Shown in pieces: positions 44,188 through 53,181 of a stretch of DNA of 64,000 nt (its first letter is position 1; each line of letters opens with the position of its first letter). The position numbers were made by a program, and so were the translations under genes. Origin of the DNA: Spirochaetales bacterium (GTDB lineage Bacteria; Spirochaetota; Spirochaetia; UBA9216); NCBI GenBank assembly GCA_016342585.1, contig JAEINK010000022.1, forward strand, positions 1 to 64,000. The letters run 5' to 3'. Under the pieces are notes generated by a model. The model searched no databases, was not told the origin of the DNA, and saw nothing but the letters and a program-made list of their open reading frames with translations.

Positions 44188-46170
44188 TTAATCCTCTCCT
44201 TTGATTTTTTTAATCTCATCCCGGACCAGGGCCGCCTTCTCATACTCCATATCCTTGGCGAGTTCAAGCATCTCCCGCTCGAGGGCCCGGATGAGGGCCT
44301 TCTTCTCTTTGGGGATAAGAATATTGTAGGCGTTTTTCAGCATATCCACATTCACAGCTTCGGCCTTCCGCTTATCCTCTTTCTTGCGTACAAGGATATC
44401 CTGAACGGCCTTCTTTATGGTCTGGGGGGTGATGCCATGCTCTTCATTGTATGCCATCTGGATGGTACGACGTCTGGTGGTCTCATCAATGGCGGTTCTC
44501 ATGGCGGCCGACTCCTTGTCAGCATACATGATAACCCGGCCATTCACATTTCTGGCGGCACGACCTATGGTTTGGATAAGACTCGTGGCTGAACGTAAAA
44601 AACCGATCTTGTCCGCATCAAGGATGGTGATCAAAGAGACTTCGGGCAGATCAAGACCTTCACGAAGAAGGTTTATCCCTACCAGGACATCTATCGTCCC
44701 GACCCGGAGTTCTTTGAGGATTTCAACCCTCTCCATGGTATCAATCTCCGAATGGAGATAACGCACCTTCACTCCCAGGCCGGACAGGTAATTGGTTAAC
44801 TCTTCCGACATCTTTTTCGTAAGGGTAGTCACTAAAACCCTCTCTCCGGACTTAACGGTTTTCGTAATCTCACCAAAAAGATCTTCGATCTGCCCCTCGG
44901 TCGGCCTGACCTCAATTAGAGGATCAAGGAGGCCGGTTGGCCGAATAACCTGTTCGACAATACTCTCGGCCTTCGAAATCTCTTCTTTAGCGGGAGTAGC
45001 CGAAACATTTAAAGTCGTGTCCAGGAGTCCCTCAAACTCGCCATAAAAGAGGGGGCGGTTATCCAGGGCCGAAGGCAGCCTGAACCCGAAGTTCACAAGG
45101 TTTGACTTCCTTGATCTGTCCCCCATATACATGGCCCCTATCTGAGGGATGGTCACATGGGACTCATCAATAATCGTCAGGAACTTATCCGGAAAGTAGT
45201 CTATAAGGACAGCGGGCCGTTCCCCCTCTTCTCTTCCGCTTAAAGGCCGTGAATAGTTTTCAACACCCGAGCAGTACCCCATTTCCGCCATCATTTCGAG
45301 GTCATATTCGGTACGGCTTTTAATCCTCTGTGCTTCGACTAATTTCCCCTGAGCTTCAAAGTTCGCCAGAGTCTCATCAAGCTCAGCCTTTATGGTATCT
45401 ATAGCGGCCTTCATCTGATCTTCGGGCATGATAAAGTGTTTAGCCGGATAAATAGTACAACGCTCCATCTCCTCCAGGGTCTCCCCTGTCAGGGCGTGTA
45501 TCCGGCGTATCCTTTCGATCTCATCCCAGCTAATCTCTATCCTGTAAGCATCCTGCATATAGGCGGGCTGTATTTCGAGAACATCACCCTTTATTCGAAA
45601 ACCACCACGCTGAAGGATGGCATCATTTCGATCATACTGAAGCGAAACAAGCTTTCGAGCCAGTAGCCCGGGATCCGTCTTCTCTCCAACCTGGAACATC
45701 CCCCTCATCTCCTTAAAGTTCTGAGGAGAACCAAGGCCATAGATACAGGAGACTGTTGCCACGACAATGACATCACTCCGCTCCATGAGGGAAGAGGTCG
45801 CTGCCAAACGCATCCGATCAATCTCCTCGTTAATAGAGGAATCTTTTTCAATATAAAGATCCCGTGAGGGAACATACGCTTCAGGCTGATAGTAATCATA
45901 GTAAGATACAAAATATTCAACAGCATTATCCGGAAAAAAGTCCTTAAACTCCCGATAAAGCTGGGCCGCCAGGGTTTTATTATGGGAGATAATTAAAGTC
46001 GGCATCTGTACAGACTCGATGACCTTGGCCATAGTGAAGGTTTTTCCCGATCCGGTTACACCTTTTAATACCTGACTCTTTTTACCAGTCAGGATCCCTT
46101 CAGACAGGGACTGTATAGCGTCCCCCTGATCCCCGGCAGGCTCGAACTCCGCTTTTACGGTGAATTTCAA
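44188..46170 (-). CDS. uvrB: Excinuclease ABC subunit B
   Basis: 660 residues, full length. Walker A LKGVTGSGKTFTMAKVI, the beta-hairpin region VSYYDYYQPEAYVPSRD, helicase motifs DESHVTIPQIGAM and LREGLDLPEVSL, and a C-terminal UVR domain (LERE...MEYEKAALVRDEI). It verifies DNA damage handed over by UvrA and recruits UvrC in nucleotide excision repair. It lies 21 bases after the htrA-type gene. Confidence 0.99.
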   Translation of the reverse strand: MKFTVKAEFEPAGDQGDAIQSLSEGILTGKKSQVLKGVTGSGKTFTMAKVIESVQMPTLIISHNKTLAAQLYREFKDFFPDNAVEYFVSYYDYYQPEAYVPSRDLYIEKDSSINEEIDRMRLAATSSLMERSDVIVVATVSCIYGLGSPQNFKEMRGMFQVGEKTDPGLLARKLVSLQYDRNDAILQRGGFRIKGDVLEIQPAYMQDAYRIEISWDEIERIRRIHALTGETLEEMERCTIYPAKHFIMPEDQMKAAIDTIKAELDETLANFEAQGKLVEAQRIKSRTEYDLEMMAEMGYCSGVENYSRPLSGREEGERPAVLIDYFPDKFLTIIDESHVTIPQIGAMYMGDRSRKSNLVNFGFRLPSALDNRPLFYGEFEGLLDTTLNVSATPAKEEISKAESIVEQVIRPTGLLDPLIEVRPTEGQIEDLFGEITKTVKSGERVLVTTLTKKMSEELTNYLSGLGVKVRYLHSEIDTMERVEILKELRVGTIDVLVGINLLREGLDLPEVSLITILDADKIGFLRSATSLIQTIGRAARNVNGRVIMYADKESAAMRTAIDETTRRRTIQMAYNEEHGITPQTIKKAVQDILVRKKEDKRKAEAVNVDMLKNAYNILIPKEKKALIRALEREMLELAKDMEYEKAALVRDEIKKIKGED

Positions 46171-46191
46171 TTATTTTTCTCCATTTATAGG

Positions 46192-47433
46192 TTATTCCCA
46201 GTCCAATCCTTCGGGTCGTTCTGACAATTCAACATTCAATTCCAGTCGCCGCTTCCCCCGGACAACGGTCACCCGGGCAATATCCCCGGGCTTCGTATCC
46301 TGTAGAGTATTAAAAAAATCCGAGAAAGAGGCAATTTCGCTCCCATTGATAGCAACGATGATATCACCACCTAAATAGATGGTATTTCGACCATAACGTA
46401 CCGGTTGAGAGCTATCTCCCCCCCGAAGTCCAGCGGCGGCGGCCTTTCCACTCCTCTCAACCGTAGAGACAAGGAGACCGGTGGTCTGGGAAATCCGGGC
46501 ATAACGTACAATATTAGCATCAAGCTGAACAGGAACAACATCGATCCAGCCTCGTATCACCATTCCATGATCTATGAGTTCCGGAACAACCTTTATAGCC
46601 GTATCAACAGGAACGGCAAACCCTATCCCGACCGAACCACCGGTAGGCGAGTAGATCATCGTATTTATACCGATCATCTCCCCCCTCGAATTCAGAAGAG
46701 GTCCTCCGGAATTCCCCGGATTGATAGATGCATCGGTCTGAATCATATTGTTAATAATGAGATTCCCAGAGGTTTTTACGGGTCTTCCAACACCGGAAAT
46801 AACTCCCGTAGTAAGGGTTCTGTCGTAGCCGAAGGGATTCCCTATGGCCAAGACCTTTTGACCTATGAGCAAATCATTCGAAGTTCCAAAAGAGATTGTA
46901 GAAAGCTCCACGCCTTCAGGATTAAATTTTACCACAGCAAGATCATTCTCTCTGTCCTTCCCGATAACTTCACCCTCATATTGAGACCCGTCATAAAGAT
47001 TGACATAAACCTTATAAGCATCTTCTACAACATGGAAATTGGTAAGCACATACCCTCTCGAATCGATGATCGAACCGGAACCGGATCCACCTTCTGAAGG
47101 GACCGGCTCCAGGAACCAGTTAAATCGAAGGGTTTCGGTAGATATATTCACAACGGCCTCATTGGCGCCCTGATAGACGTTGATATTATCTAGCTCATCC
47201 TCTCCGAGTAAATCGCTGTTTGATACAGGAATAACCTTACCCTGTGGTGCAGGATTTGTCTGCAATTCGAAGGTCCGGTTCTCAAGAGAGCCCGAGACTT
47301 CGATGGGTTCAAGAGAGTTCTCCGCATCTTCAAAGGGAAGCCGGAAAAATCCAAGGCCTATTGCCAGTGCAAAAATCAGAATGACACTCGCCGATGAGAT
47401 AATAATAACCTGTCCCCTGCTATACAACCGCAT
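46192..47433 (-). CDS. HtrA/DegS-type membrane-anchored serine protease
   Basis: 413 residues. An N-terminal membrane anchor (about 9-30) and linker precede a trypsin-like domain with triad His134 (LTNFHVV), Asp164 (ENDLAVVK) and Ser242 (NPGNSGGPLL). One PDZ domain follows (about 300-400; GGDIIVAINGSEIASFSDF). Its layout matches DegS, which starts envelope-stress signalling, or other single-PDZ HtrA proteases. It is a second periplasmic HtrA-class enzyme in this window, distinct from the lipoprotein at 11844. Upstream of uvrB. Confidence 0.94.
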   Translation of the reverse strand: MRLYSRGQVIIISSASVILIFALAIGLGFFRLPFEDAENSLEPIEVSGSLENRTFELQTNPAPQGKVIPVSNSDLLGEDELDNINVYQGANEAVVNISTETLRFNWFLEPVPSEGGSGSGSIIDSRGYVLTNFHVVEDAYKVYVNLYDGSQYEGEVIGKDRENDLAVVKFNPEGVELSTISFGTSNDLLIGQKVLAIGNPFGYDRTLTTGVISGVGRPVKTSGNLIINNMIQTDASINPGNSGGPLLNSRGEMIGINTMIYSPTGGSVGIGFAVPVDTAIKVVPELIDHGMVIRGWIDVVPVQLDANIVRYARISQTTGLLVSTVERSGKAAAAGLRGGDSSQPVRYGRNTIYLGGDIIVAINGSEIASFSDFFNTLQDTKPGDIARVTVVRGKRRLELNVELSERPEGLDWE

Positions 47434-47532
47434 ATAAAATCTCCGTTATGATTAGTTTCTTTCTAAAAATACTTTCTATAAATAAAATTAACAATCTTCC
47501 AGCCTGATTTCAAGAAAGATTTCGATGAACAT

Positions 47533-47560
47533 AAAAAAACCGGGCCGCTTCTGACCCGGT
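47533..47560 (-). terminator. Terminator after the large lipoprotein gene
   Basis: The stem ACCGGG/CCCGGT (47540-47545 with 47555-47560) is followed on the minus strand by a T run (complement of 47533-47539), about 45 bases after the stop at 47603. Confidence 0.8.
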
Positions 47561-47602
47561 CAATATTCGAAATACGACCATATTAGGATTCAGCGACCTC
47601 GT

Positions 47603-49303
47603 CTAAAGGAGATCTGCGGGAATCGAATCAAGAAAATCATCATAATAAGCAGGCATATAGCGATCGAGGTCCCCAAGCAGGGATTCAATATCAAAAGTAT
47701 TGAAGATCTCAGGAATCTCGATATCGTCCAAATCAATGAGTTTGATCTCGGAAATACGGTTTTCCAACTCATCGTAAGAGTAGTTATAATCCCAAACAAC
47801 ATTGTCATCCTGATCAAATGACTTCACACCCACAAGAAGACCCTCATTACTATAATAAAGTACAAATTTTCCTGTGGATTCATCACCGCCATCGGAAACA
47901 TTCAAAGTTAGTTCAGTGTCATCACCATTGTACGACAGGGTGTACGTAGCAAAAAGGCTTTCAATCCCATTATAGATCGTATACTGCTTGATAGTCTGAA
48001 CACTTTCAATAAATCCGAGTGGGTCTGTAAGTGCTTCCTGTACTCCTGCGGGATATTTATATTCAAACTTCATGGAAGGAACCCCGCCTACGCCCAGAGT
48101 GATCGCCTGGGGAATTTCGTTGGCGTAGTAATCGATACTGCACTGCATAGAGGTAAGCATGGCCGATCCGCTTATATTGATATTCGAAAGGAAAGAGGAA
48201 GGTCCATCATAGGCGAATTCTAATTTGAGAATCTCCTCGTTACCATAGTAGGTCGTTTTCTCCACCGGATAGTAGGTCCGCTCATATTCAATCTCCACCG
48301 TCACCGGTTCTTCAATCTCATCCACGCCGGTAACCTCAGTCCGGAGAACGACAGGCATATAATCACCATTGAGTGTCACCTCGGCTTCCCCTCCGAAACC
48401 GGCGTAATCCAATCCTTCAGTCATATACATCCAGGAATAGGAGGGAGCAGCATCGGTAAGGCCAGGCTCTGTTACAGCCGGCAGGTCGGGAGTAGCAGGA
48501 GCTGTCAGCAGAGCTCTATCCGCTTTGAATTCCCCGTCATTATGCTCCGGGCTTATGCTATAAAATGGTTTATAATAACTGTCCGAAGAGCTTGTATCGC
48601 CAAAACCAATTTTTTTAAGAAGGGCATCGGATGACTCATATTCATATTCAATATAAGCCGAACGGGTATTTCCCTCTTCATAAAGACTGCTAAGGGTCAT
48701 CAGTCGGTTATCAGTATCAGCAGTTCCAGCAGTCCACTCATACCGATAAGCCATTGTCCAGGTAAGGGTTCCGGAATCATCGATATCCTCGTAATAATCC
48801 GTTCTGACAATGTCGCCGTCTACAGAATATTCCCAGGTCTGCTGCCTATAGGGTGTAACTGTCCAGGGGGCATCGTCGCCGGAAATAACGTATTCGGACT
48901 TAACCCTTACCCTGTCTGATCCATCGTAGGAGAGAAGATAGTAATAAACCGGTTTTTCATCGAAGTTCCAATTGGTCCGGGAGGTCAATTTATCACCATC
49001 CCATTTAAAGGAAGAAGCCCCAGTCAGGGGATCGGGATCGTCTCCTGAATTCAAATAAGTCTTTATCTGAACACATTTTCCACTGGCTTCATCAAAATTA
49101 TACTCAGCGTAGGAGAGAACACTACCACTGGTTCCGGATTTGTAATAGTCAGTATCCGTGGTCTCATCATATTCCCAATAATCGGAAGGGATAACTTCGC
49201 TATCACCGTTTCCGTCATTATTTAAAAAACTGAAATCACAGCCGGAAAATAGCACACAAAACACTGTAATTAGAACCAAAAGAAAAAGGAATCTTCTATT
49301 CAC
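47603..49303 (-). CDS. Large lipoprotein with YD-like repetitive beta structure, unknown
   Basis: 566 residues. Signal peptide with lipobox VLFSGC. The mature protein is Tyr/Asp/Thr-rich, with many short strands such as YWEYDETTDTDYYKSG, YRQQTWEYSVDGDIV and YRYEWTAGTADTDN. These resemble YD/RHS-like or sugar-binding repeats found in spirochaete surface lipoproteins. No catalytic motif is seen. It has its own terminator; 170 bases separate it from the htrA-type gene. Surface exposure is inferred. Confidence 0.75.
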   Translation of the reverse strand: MNRRFLFLLVLITVFCVLFSGCDFSFLNNDGNGDSEVIPSDYWEYDETTDTDYYKSGTSGSVLSYAEYNFDEASGKCVQIKTYLNSGDDPDPLTGASSFKWDGDKLTSRTNWNFDEKPVYYYLLSYDGSDRVRVKSEYVISGDDAPWTVTPYRQQTWEYSVDGDIVRTDYYEDIDDSGTLTWTMAYRYEWTAGTADTDNRLMTLSSLYEEGNTRSAYIEYEYESSDALLKKIGFGDTSSSDSYYKPFYSISPEHNDGEFKADRALLTAPATPDLPAVTEPGLTDAAPSYSWMYMTEGLDYAGFGGEAEVTLNGDYMPVVLRTEVTGVDEIEEPVTVEIEYERTYYPVEKTTYYGNEEILKLEFAYDGPSSFLSNINISGSAMLTSMQCSIDYYANEIPQAITLGVGGVPSMKFEYKYPAGVQEALTDPLGFIESVQTIKQYTIYNGIESLFATYTLSYNGDDTELTLNVSDGGDESTGKFVLYYSNEGLLVGVKSFDQDDNVVWDYNYSYDELENRISEIKLIDLDDIEIPEIFNTFDIESLLGDLDRYMPAYYDDFLDSIPADLL

Positions 49304-49478
49304 TCTATAACCGCCTTTTTTTATAAGCTTATCATAAAAAATATATCCTAAAACAGAAAAGAAATCATTCTATTAAAGAGAAAAGTCAGGCGAAGTTATG
49401 TAAAAAAGATGTATAATATCGGAAAATATGATCAAAATTTCTGAGCAGAAATAAAGAAAATGTTGAAAAAAGGGATTT

Positions 49479-50630
49479 ATGGATAACATAAAAAAATCCA
49501 GAATTATAACTTATATCATTCTAATTTCAGCCTGTTTTCCTGCTGTGGTTTCTGCACAGCTTCAGGTTGAATTTAAGACCCCACCCCTTCTACCGGAAAT
49601 GAGCGGACTGGAAGGGCTTCTTAAGGCTAATATCGGTTTTGCCGTTGATGAAATCCAGGTGATGGCCGGGGAGCTGCTGCAAAAACCGGAACTGACATCC
49701 TCCTGTGGCCGGGCAGCAGGGGTCTCAGGAACCCTCTCAACCCTTGGGACGCCATGGTCGTCTGAAGCCCCGATTATCAAAACCGGGATGATTGCCGGCG
49801 CCATTACAGATACTTTTGACTTGGATGAGATTGCTGAACGTTTTGACAACCTGCAACCGGAAGATGACTTTACTCTGGGAGCGGGAGCCGCGGCAGTGGA
49901 TTGTAGCCTGAAACTCCCCCTGGACTTCCTCGTCCCTGATTCTACACTCTCCATCTCGGGAAGCTATATGGATTTGGCTGCCGATGAATACTTCATAAAC
50001 GGGAACTCTGGATCTGCTGCCCTGGGCTGGACACCTCTCCAGCCGCTGAAAACAAGCTTCATCAGCTGGCTGCCTCTTCAAATTACAGCAGGAGCAGGCT
50101 GGACAGCGAATAAGATAGGGTCCTCCATTGCCGCAGGCATGATTACAGAATCCTTCGAAATAGACCTTGACGGTTCAGGCCCGTTTCCGGGCACCGCCAT
50201 AGAAGTACAAGTGGATCCGGTAATCGATGTTGCTATTTCATCCCAAACATGGAACTTCTCCGGCAGCCTCAGTTCGGGAATAAGGCTGGCCGATTTTTTC
50301 AGCTTTTTTATCGGCGGTGGTGTCAGCTATATCATGGGGGCAACAGGTATCACCGTGGATTCAGCTCCAGGATACCTCATTATTGGATTCTTTGAACAAT
50401 ATATTGACGTGGATGAATTAATTCAAATGTATGGCGAAGATAAAGCCCAAACTCAACATGGTGAAATCACAATATCAGGAGAGGTTGTGGGAGGAAAACC
50501 CGACGGCTTCACTGGATTCTTCTACGGTGGATTCCGGTTCGATTTAGGGCCGCTCTTTATGGATATCCCCATCCTCTATACTCCTCCTTATACACTTGGT
50601 ACGGGTATATCCCTGGGGGTGGAATTATGA
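49479..50630 (+). CDS. Probable outer-membrane beta-barrel protein, unknown
   Basis: 383 residues with an AAGGGA site and a signal peptide (about 1-26, ending VVSAQ). The mature sequence has many Gly/aromatic amphipathic strands (LPLQITAGAGWTANKIGSS, FFSFFIGGGVSYIMGATG) and ends LGTGISLGVEL, like a barrel closing strand. A TATAAT box lies at 49412-49417 with no good -35. Its stop overlaps the start of the OmpA-family gene (ATGA), so the two probably work as a pair. Confidence 0.7.
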   Translation: MDNIKKSRIITYIILISACFPAVVSAQLQVEFKTPPLLPEMSGLEGLLKANIGFAVDEIQVMAGELLQKPELTSSCGRAAGVSGTLSTLGTPWSSEAPIIKTGMIAGAITDTFDLDEIAERFDNLQPEDDFTLGAGAAAVDCSLKLPLDFLVPDSTLSISGSYMDLAADEYFINGNSGSAALGWTPLQPLKTSFISWLPLQITAGAGWTANKIGSSIAAGMITESFEIDLDGSGPFPGTAIEVQVDPVIDVAISSQTWNFSGSLSSGIRLADFFSFFIGGGVSYIMGATGITVDSAPGYLIIGFFEQYIDVDELIQMYGEDKAQTQHGEITISGEVVGGKPDGFTGFFYGGFRFDLGPLFMDIPILYTPPYTLGTGISLGVEL

Positions 50631-51904
50631 AAAGGCAGCTCCTCTCTTTACTGGTACTCCTGTTATTCATACCGATAGCTCTCCCGGCAGATGAATTACC
50701 AATCTATCCCGGAAAAACTATTTCCTATGGTTCCTCCTTCTACGCAGGAGTTGCCTTTCCCCTTGACGGGGGATGGTCCTACGGGGGCAGCATTCAAACA
50801 GCCTTTTACTTTAAAGATGTCATTCCTTCTACCCTCTTCGGGATCACAGGGGGATATAACTTCCTTCTTGAATCAGGTGAAAGCCGATTCTTCAGCAATG
50901 GGGGGATCAGAGGGAGCTACTCTTTCCCCCTTGCAGGATTCTTCAGTTTAAACCCCGGGGCTGGCTTTACAATTGCCTTTCCTCATAATTTTTCGGATTC
51001 GCCGGTTATCCCGGTCTTTGAGGGCGGGTTAGAGATGCGATTTCAGCTTTTTGATCGTAACTGTCTATCCTTTGAAGCCTTAATGAAATACCCTGTGGGC
51101 GAAACACTCCCCCTCCAGTTTTTTTTGGGGATTGGCCTCACTCGCTACACTCCCCTGAAAATCAAATCAAAGCCTGTTGAGGCCGCTTTTTCAGCTGGTC
51201 CCAGTCGGTTCTCCCCGGACAATGACGGAGACAATGACAATCTTGAGATCGAAATGGATGTGGTGAATGGGCAGAATGTAAAGCGATGGGATATTCAGAT
51301 ATTTGACGAGTATGATCAGCGGGTAAAATCCTGGGCAGGAGGTTCCAAACCACCAGCCTTCACCCATTGGGATGGGATTACAGAGTCCGGAGAGCTGGTG
51401 GATTCAGCTATGTATTACCGCATCGAGATGAAAATTGAGGATATTCTTGGCAATGTATTCACAGACTCGGAAGAGATTATGACAGATATTCTTATTCAGA
51501 AAATCGGCGGCAAATTCAAGATAATGATCCCAAACATTGTTTTCCCCCCGAATTCTGCCGACTTTACCCTCCTTGGTGATGATGACCTTGCAAAAAATAC
51601 GGAAATTATCCGGAAAATAGCAGTAAAACTTGAAAAGTATCCTGAATACAGGGTACGGATTGAAGGGCATGGCAACCTTGATTTCTGGCGCGATGAGGCA
51701 GAGGCAGCCATTGAACAGGAAGAAATTTTAATCCCCCTAACCGAAGCCCGGGCGAATATGATTAAAGAAGTTCTTATACAAGAGGGGGTTGATGGCAACA
51801 GACTCCTGACAGAGGGTCTCGGTGGCTCCAATCCCATCGTACCATTTGAAGATAAGGAAAACAGGTGGAAAAATCGAAGGGTTGAATTTATTCTCCTTAA
51901 ATGA
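50627..51904 (+). CDS. OmpA-family protein: barrel, FlgD/CHU_C-like Ig domain, peptidoglycan-binding domain
   Basis: 425 residues with a signal peptide (about 1-21). First part is a barrel (about 25-185; SFYAGVAFPLDGGWSYGGSI). A middle domain (about 190-290) has the calcium-loop motif SPDNDGDNDNL and the FlgD-type fold HWDGITESGELVDSAMYYRI. The C-terminus is an OmpA-like domain (about 310-425; PEYRVRIEGHGN, then LTEARANMIKEVLIQEGVD and NRRVEFILLK). It ties the outer membrane to peptidoglycan. Tail to tail with the small protein at 51921. Confidence 0.88.
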   Translation: MKRQLLSLLVLLLFIPIALPADELPIYPGKTISYGSSFYAGVAFPLDGGWSYGGSIQTAFYFKDVIPSTLFGITGGYNFLLESGESRFFSNGGIRGSYSFPLAGFFSLNPGAGFTIAFPHNFSDSPVIPVFEGGLEMRFQLFDRNCLSFEALMKYPVGETLPLQFFLGIGLTRYTPLKIKSKPVEAAFSAGPSRFSPDNDGDNDNLEIEMDVVNGQNVKRWDIQIFDEYDQRVKSWAGGSKPPAFTHWDGITESGELVDSAMYYRIEMKIEDILGNVFTDSEEIMTDILIQKIGGKFKIMIPNIVFPPNSADFTLLGDDDLAKNTEIIRKIAVKLEKYPEYRVRIEGHGNLDFWRDEAEAAIEQEEILIPLTEARANMIKEVLIQEGVDGNRLLTEGLGGSNPIVPFEDKENRWKNRRVEFILLK

Positions 51905-51920
51905 GGCTCTTTGAGTTTAA

Positions 51921-52301
51921 TTATCTGCCGGCGCTTCTATCAGCCCTGGATTCTAAAACCCTATTCAGAAAAAAATCAGTAATCACTGCGAATACAGCTG
52001 TCCCCACAAGGCAGCCACCTGTTTTCAGAATTCCCGACTGCACAGCCGGTGATTCCGGGTCCTGCATGAGTTCATCCAGAGTCTGGTGGATAACCACAGC
52101 CGTTAATGCCATACCAGAAAGGGTCACCCCTGCCGAGAGGCCTAAACCCAGGCGGGGATCTAAGGAATCAGGGATAGGATCAAGAAGTGATTTTTCATCC
52201 TGGGGAGGCGGGATGAAATCGTCCCTCGTCCTCCTCTCTTCGGCACATAGTATTTGAGAGACGATAAATATAAATAATATTAAAAACAGTTTTTTTTTCA
52301 T
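51921..52301 (-). CDS. Small exported protein with two hydrophobic segments, unknown
   Basis: 126 residues. Signal peptide (about 1-19, ending ILCAEE), a Pro-rich stretch (FIPPPQDEKSLLDPIPD), then two hydrophobic segments (about 52-72 and 92-112). It may be an inner-membrane or periplasmic accessory protein. Convergent with the OmpA-family gene (16 bases between stops). No family recognised. Confidence 0.65.
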   Translation of the reverse strand: MKKKLFLILFIFIVSQILCAEERRTRDDFIPPPQDEKSLLDPIPDSLDPRLGLGLSAGVTLSGMALTAVVIHQTLDELMQDPESPAVQSGILKTGGCLVGTAVFAVITDFFLNRVLESRADRSAGR

Positions 52302-52417
52302 TATTAATCGATTATAGGTTCACTCCCTCGGAGGAGTCAAGCCTGTGAAAATAAGAAATAAGACGGATTTTACCTGTGATACTTTTCAAGCCTCCGGATA
52401 TGTAGTATCTCTTTTTT

Positions 52418-52816
52418 ATGGATAGAAACATCCGGCAAAGCAAAACAGCTATAAAGGGACTCCTTTTAATCTTACTTTACCTGAGTATTCAGATGGGGGG
52501 ACAGGTCCTGGCAAAATACGCTTCAGGAGAAAAAAGCCTTTTTAATATCTACACAATGGGCAGCTACCTCAGCCTCCTCTCCCGTGGATTCATCTGGGTC
52601 CTCATCTTAAACAGGATAAGGCTGATAGCAGCTTACCCCATAAATGGCCTATCCTATATCTTGATCCTCCCCCTCTCCGCGCTTATTTTTGAAGAGGTTA
52701 TAACATCTGGAAGAGTTGCCAGTTCGGTGATGATCGCCTCGGGAGTGGTTCTCCTGACTATTGGTGAACTGATATCTTCCGGGAAAATCAGCTCTGGCCG
52801 GCAGGTGAGTGAATGA
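52418..52816 (+). CDS. EamA/SMR-like half-transporter 1 (ArnE/F-like)
   Basis: 132 residues with four hydrophobic segments, the size and layout of small multidrug resistance-type half-transporters such as ArnE/ArnF. Seen: LILLYLSIQMGGQVLAKYAS in helix 1, the PINGLSYILILPLSALIFEE segment with the conserved Pro/Glu pattern, and VVLLTIGELISS in helix 4. Such pairs flip polyprenyl-phosphate-linked sugars. It overlaps the next half-transporter by 4 bases and is first in a six-gene operon. No good ribosome binding site precedes it. Confidence 0.75.
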   Translation: MDRNIRQSKTAIKGLLLILLYLSIQMGGQVLAKYASGEKSLFNIYTMGSYLSLLSRGFIWVLILNRIRLIAAYPINGLSYILILPLSALIFEEVITSGRVASSVMIASGVVLLTIGELISSGKISSGRQVSE

Positions 52817-53181
52817 ATATGTGGGGAGAGGTCCTTCTGATAATCATGGCCATCATAACGGCATCGGGGCAAATGCTTATAAAAAAAGGGGCTGTACACA
52901 TCATACGAAACAGAGGATTTATAACTCTCATTCTTTCATTCATAGATCCCTACCTCCTGGCTGGACTTTTTTTTACTCTGACGGCACCACTCCTGTATAT
53001 CCGGGCACTGAGCAGCCTCGATCTGGGCAAAGCCTTTATGTTTAACAGCCTGACTCACCTGCTGGTATTCCTGTCCGGAAGATTCATTCTGAAGGAGAGG
53101 ACAAATATTTTTCACTGGCTCGGCCTCTCTCTGGTTACGGCGGGCTTTCTCCTGCCTGCATTCACAGGACTATCCCTATGA
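52813..53181 (+). CDS. EamA/SMR-like half-transporter 2 (ArnE/F-like)
   Basis: 122 residues, four hydrophobic segments: VLLIIMAIITASGQMLIKKG in helix 1, PYLLAGLFFTLTAPLLYIRA in helix 2, GKAFMFNSLTHLLVFLSGRF in helix 3 and IFHWLGLSLVTAGFLLPAF in helix 4. Together with the previous gene it should form an antiparallel or hetero-dimeric transporter. Its stop overlaps the start of the glycosyltransferase-ATP-grasp gene by 4 bases, linking flipping to synthesis of a lipid-linked product. Confidence 0.78.
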   Translation: MNMWGEVLLIIMAIITASGQMLIKKGAVHIIRNRGFITLILSFIDPYLLAGLFFTLTAPLLYIRALSSLDLGKAFMFNSLTHLLVFLSGRFILKERTNIFHWLGLSLVTAGFLLPAFTGLSL

